This document shows positions 37,169 through 39,599 of a DNA stretch of 39,599 bases, in pieces. The stretch's first letter is position 1. The number at the start of each line of letters is the position of its first letter. Under the pieces are notes generated by a model. The model was given only the letters and a program-made list of their open reading frames with translations, was not told the origin of the DNA and did not search any database. A program made the translations under genes and the position numbers. The stretch comes from Clostridium acetireducens DSM 10703. Its GTDB lineage: Bacteria; Bacillota; Clostridia; Clostridiales; Clostridiaceae. The stretch lies in contig NZ_LZFO01000023.1 of assembly GCF_001758365.1 (NCBI RefSeq), forward strand, positions 1 through 39,599, in the 5' to 3' direction.

Positions 37169-38650
37169 ATGGAATATATTAAGAACTTTAATGTAAGAAA
37201 CCAAAGAAATTTAACTATGCTAGTAGATTTTTATGAACTTACCATGGGAAACGGGTATTTAGAAAGTAGTGTAGGCAACAAAATATCGTACTTTGACATG
37301 TTTTTTAGAAGAGTTCCTGATCATGGTGGATATTGTATTATGGCTGGAGTTCAGCAACTTATTGAATATCTTTCTAGTCTTAAATTTACTGAGGATGATA
37401 TAGATTATTTAAGAAGTAAAAACATATTTTCAGAAAAATTCTTAGATTATTTAAAAAATTTCGAATTCACTTGCGATGTATGGGCTATACCAGAAGGTAA
37501 TCCTGTATTTCCAAACGAGCCTTTAGTTACCGTTAAAGGCCCTGCTATACAAGCTCAATTTGTAGAAACAATGATTTTATTAACTATAAATCATCAAACC
37601 TTAATAGCTACAAAAGCTAATAGAATATGTAGAGCAGCAGAAGGTCGTCCTGTTATGGAATTTGGTTCAAGAAGAGCTCAAGGTTATGATGGTGCCATAT
37701 ATGGTGCTCGCGCTGCTGTAATAGGTGGATGTTCTGCAACAGCCTGTACAATAGCTGAAGAAATGTTTGGAATACCTGCAGCAGGCACTATGGCTCACAG
37801 CTGGATACAACTTTTTGATTCTGAATATGAATCTTTTAAAGCATGGGTAGATGTATATCCTGATAATTGTATATTACTTGTAGATACTTATAATGTATTA
37901 AAATCAGGATTACCTAATGCAATAAAAGTATTTGATGAAGTACTAGTTCCTAGAGGCTACAGACCTAAAGGAATTAGAATAGATAGCGGAGATATTACTT
38001 ATCTAACTCAAAAATGTAGAGAAATATTAGATAATGCCGGTTATCCTGATGTAGAAATAATAGTTTCAAATTCTCTTGATGAATATATTATAAGTGATGT
38101 TTTAGCTCAAGGAGCAACAATAAATAGTTTTGGTGTAGGTGAAAGATTAATAACTGCTAAATCAGAACCAGTATTTGGAGGAGTTTATAAATTAGTAGCT
38201 GTAGAAGATGATGAAGGCAATATAGTTCCTAAAATTAAAATAAGTGAAAATGAAGAAAAAATAACTAATCCTGCTTTCAAAAAAATATATAGAATATATG
38301 ATAATATAGCTAATAAAGCTGTAGCTGATTTAATTACATTAAACGATGAAGAAATTGATGTAAGTAAACCTTTGGAAATATTTGATCCAGTGTATACTTG
38401 GAAAAGAAGAAGATTTAAAAACTATTATGTAAAACAACTTATGGTTAAAATATTTGATAAAGGTAAACAAGTATACGAATCTCCTAATGTTTCAGAAATT
38501 AAAAAAATAGTAAAAGAAGAAACTGAAAAGCTTTGGCCTGAAGTTTTAAGATTTGAAAATCCTCATCACTACTATGTTGACTTATCAGAAAAACTTTGGA
38601 ATTTAAAACAAGACTTATTACATGATTACTCTATAGTATATGAAGATTAA
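37169..38650 (+). CDS. pncB: Nicotinate phosphoribosyltransferase
   Basis: A 493-residue enzyme that joins nicotinate to PRPP, with ATP, giving nicotinate mononucleotide for NAD salvage. The N-terminal MLVDFYELTMGNGYL and FDMFFRRVPDHGGYCI match the family. The catalytic centre has the phosphorylated-histidine region GTMAHSWIQLF near residue 208, RIDSGDITYL near 269-278 and SNSLDEYII. Length and gene layout are those of the Gram-positive type. A terminator follows directly. Together with the NiaX-like gene it gives the window both uptake and first use of niacin. The start follows TAGAGGAGAT. Confidence 0.95.
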   Translation: MEYIKNFNVRNQRNLTMLVDFYELTMGNGYLESSVGNKISYFDMFFRRVPDHGGYCIMAGVQQLIEYLSSLKFTEDDIDYLRSKNIFSEKFLDYLKNFEFTCDVWAIPEGNPVFPNEPLVTVKGPAIQAQFVETMILLTINHQTLIATKANRICRAAEGRPVMEFGSRRAQGYDGAIYGARAAVIGGCSATACTIAEEMFGIPAAGTMAHSWIQLFDSEYESFKAWVDVYPDNCILLVDTYNVLKSGLPNAIKVFDEVLVPRGYRPKGIRIDSGDITYLTQKCREILDNAGYPDVEIIVSNSLDEYIISDVLAQGATINSFGVGERLITAKSEPVFGGVYKLVAVEDDEGNIVPKIKISENEEKITNPAFKKIYRIYDNIANKAVADLITLNDEEIDVSKPLEIFDPVYTWKRRRFKNYYVKQLMVKIFDKGKQVYESPNVSEIKKIVKEETEKLWPEVLRFENPHHYYVDLSEKLWNLKQDLLHDYSIVYED

Positions 38651-38653
38651 ATA

Positions 38654-38690
38654 AAAAAACCTAATAACAATATGTGTTATTAGGTTTTTT
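38654..38690 (+). terminator. pncB terminator
   Basis: AAAAAACCTAATAACA (38654-38669) pairs perfectly with 38675-38690 and ends in six T. It starts 3 nt beyond the pncB stop. Confidence 0.88.
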
Positions 38691-38708
38691 ATTCACAAAT
38701 TTTAGATT

Positions 38709-38818
38709 TTTCCAAATTATATAAGATTATGTGTTGAACAAAAAATAATTGAGATAATTTGCAAAAAAATTATCTCAATTATTTTTTGTTCAACACATAA
38801 TCTTATATAATTTGGAAA
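38709..38818. repeat. Perfect 110-bp palindrome, 52-bp stem
   Basis: 38709-38760 is the exact reverse complement of 38767-38818, with a 6-nt loop (GCAAAA). It lies between the pncB terminator and the LUD-domain gene stop (11 nt away). No run of T follows on the minus strand, and pncB already has a terminator, so it is not needed as one. I saw no second copy in the window. Its size and perfection resemble a non-autonomous palindromic element or a recent inverted duplication. Confidence 0.85.
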
Positions 38819-38829
38819 TTCAATTTAAA

Positions 38830-39465
38830 TTAATATCCTAATTCCTCTCCTACAACAAGTACTGTTATATCTGAATTCATAGGTTTTCTTTTTATAACAG
38901 AATAAACTCTACAAATTCTAGTATGGCTATGACAATCTACACACTTTTCTGTTTCTACACAAGGATTTTTTAGTTTTAATCTTTTATTATTTTTAATACA
39001 AGCTACTTCTTTTAATCTTTTAAAAGCTTCTTCTTCATTAGAACAAATTTTATTAATCCCAGCCACTATAATAACTTTTTTAGGTCCAAAAGTCATAGCT
39101 GCTACTCTATTACCTGCTCCATCTATATTTACAAGCTCACCATTTAAAGTTATAGCATTACTACTACACAAAAACAAATCACAAATTAATTGTTGTCGTT
39201 TAATTTCTAATTTTTCCTCTTTACTTAAATTACTATCATTATGATCTAAAATAGTTACAGGAAGTTTATTAATTTTACCTTTTACATTAATACTTTGTAT
39301 AGTTACAGAACCTCCAAATCCTATTTTACAATTAGGTTTAACATATTTCATTATGTATTCCACTGCTTCTTCAGTATTTGAACAATAATCTGCATCAAAT
39401 AAATTTTTCTTTAAAGCTTTAACAACTTTTTCTCCTATAGCTTTATTATTTTCTAAATTGCCCAT
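38830..39465 (-). CDS. LUD-domain (LutC/YkgG-type) protein
   Basis: A 211-residue protein of the LUD family (DUF162), whose members include LutB and LutC of lactate oxidation, plus many stand-alone proteins of unknown task. IGFGGSVTIQSINV near residues 48-61 and NAITLNGELVNIDGAGNRVAAMTFGP, in two stretches near 103-128, are the core motifs. Four cysteines near the C-terminus (in ETEKCVDCHSHTRIC and the preceding NPCVE) may bind a metal or cluster, as in other clostridial members. There is no adjacent lutA or lutB, so a lactate role is not supported. The ATG follows AGGAGGAAT. On the minus strand a TATTAT box lies about 28 nt upstream. Confidence 0.85.
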   Translation of the reverse strand: MGNLENNKAIGEKVVKALKKNLFDADYCSNTEEAVEYIMKYVKPNCKIGFGGSVTIQSINVKGKINKLPVTILDHNDSNLSKEEKLEIKRQQLICDLFLCSSNAITLNGELVNIDGAGNRVAAMTFGPKKVIIVAGINKICSNEEEAFKRLKEVACIKNNKRLKLKNPCVETEKCVDCHSHTRICRVYSVIKRKPMNSDITVLVVGEELGY

Positions 39466-39599
39466 AATTTATTCCTCCTCGTATAATATAGTTGTAACAT
39501 TTGATAGAAAACATCTTTATTTTCTAACGAACATTACTAATCTAATTTAAAATATTATTCTTTATTTGATTAATAATCCTATCAGATAATTAGTCGTTT
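39466..39599. other. Upstream region of the LUD gene, right window edge
   Basis: Beyond the -10-like box near 39483-39490 the only structure seen is a short inverted repeat, TAGAAAA (39505-39511) and TTTTCTA (39520-39526). No gene is recognisable before the window ends. Confidence 0.35.

Noticed and set aside
38830-39465. Lactate utilisation operon
   Set aside because: Only a single LUD-domain gene is present, without lutA/lutB or a lactate permease.

Overview
The window looks like chromosomal DNA from a low-GC, strictly anaerobic, spore-forming Clostridium. This is inferred from the very AT-rich sequence, the bacterial V-type ATPase operon, the Spo0E-like and SpoVB-like sporulation proteins, the FprA flavodiiron protein with a rubrerythrin-like protein, and the clostridial style of the hypothetical proteins. 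Species is not assigned; the Clostridium novyi / C. botulinum group is a guess. I see no prophage, transposase, CRISPR array, tRNA or rRNA.

Layout. 115-989 (+): a two-gene threonine/serine-exporter-type (YjjP/YjjB) membrane pair whose first gene lacks the usual N-terminal domain. 995-1261 (-): a CsoR-family metal sensor. 1550-2476 (-): an endolysin-like amidase. 2614-3981 (+): a clostridial hypothetical protein and a PHP-domain phosphoesterase. 4145-8088 (-): hprK, 5-formyl-THF cyclo-ligase, a CorA transporter and an M18 aminopeptidase. 8250-9215 (-): glpX. 9702-9872 (+): a 56-residue Spo0E-like protein. 9915-10090 (-): a probable 6S RNA sharing a bidirectional terminator with it. 10138-11906 (-): an FprA flavodiiron protein and an iron-sulfur flavoprotein. 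12101-12607 (-): an ECF S component of NiaX type. 12785-13249 (-): peptide deformylase.

13349-21907 (-): a complete nine-gene V-type ATPase operon (H-I-K-E-C-F-A-B-D in transcription order) whose c subunit keeps every residue of the Na+ site of the Enterococcus hirae enzyme, so a sodium pump is predicted. 22076-24341 (-): a methyltransferase and a B12-binding/radical SAM protein. 24429-27127 (-): a rubrerythrin-like protein, a membrane-anchored sugar-dehydrogenase-like beta-propeller and an intracellular zinc phospholipase C-like protein. 27296-28810 (+) and 28921-30537 (-): two convergent SpoVB/MurJ-type flippases; the second ends an operon of an unusually long FtsA-like ATPase, an M20 peptidase and an RluA pseudouridine synthase. 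35001-36986 (-): a UvrD/PcrA helicase. 37169-38650 (+): nicotinate phosphoribosyltransferase. 38830-39465 (-): an LUD-domain protein.

Most of the window is housekeeping: carbon control (hprK, glpX), one-carbon and niacin metabolism, ion-coupled energetics, oxygen defence and envelope/spore building. I found no convincing new multi-gene system. The non-routine signals are a perfect 52-bp-stem palindrome at 38709-38818, the 6S-like RNA, the FtsA-like protein with beta-grasp-like C-terminal repeats, the all-cysteine CsoR site, the truncated exporter gene, the signal-less phospholipase-like and amidase proteins, and palindromes sitting on the promoters of niaX, pncB and glpX.
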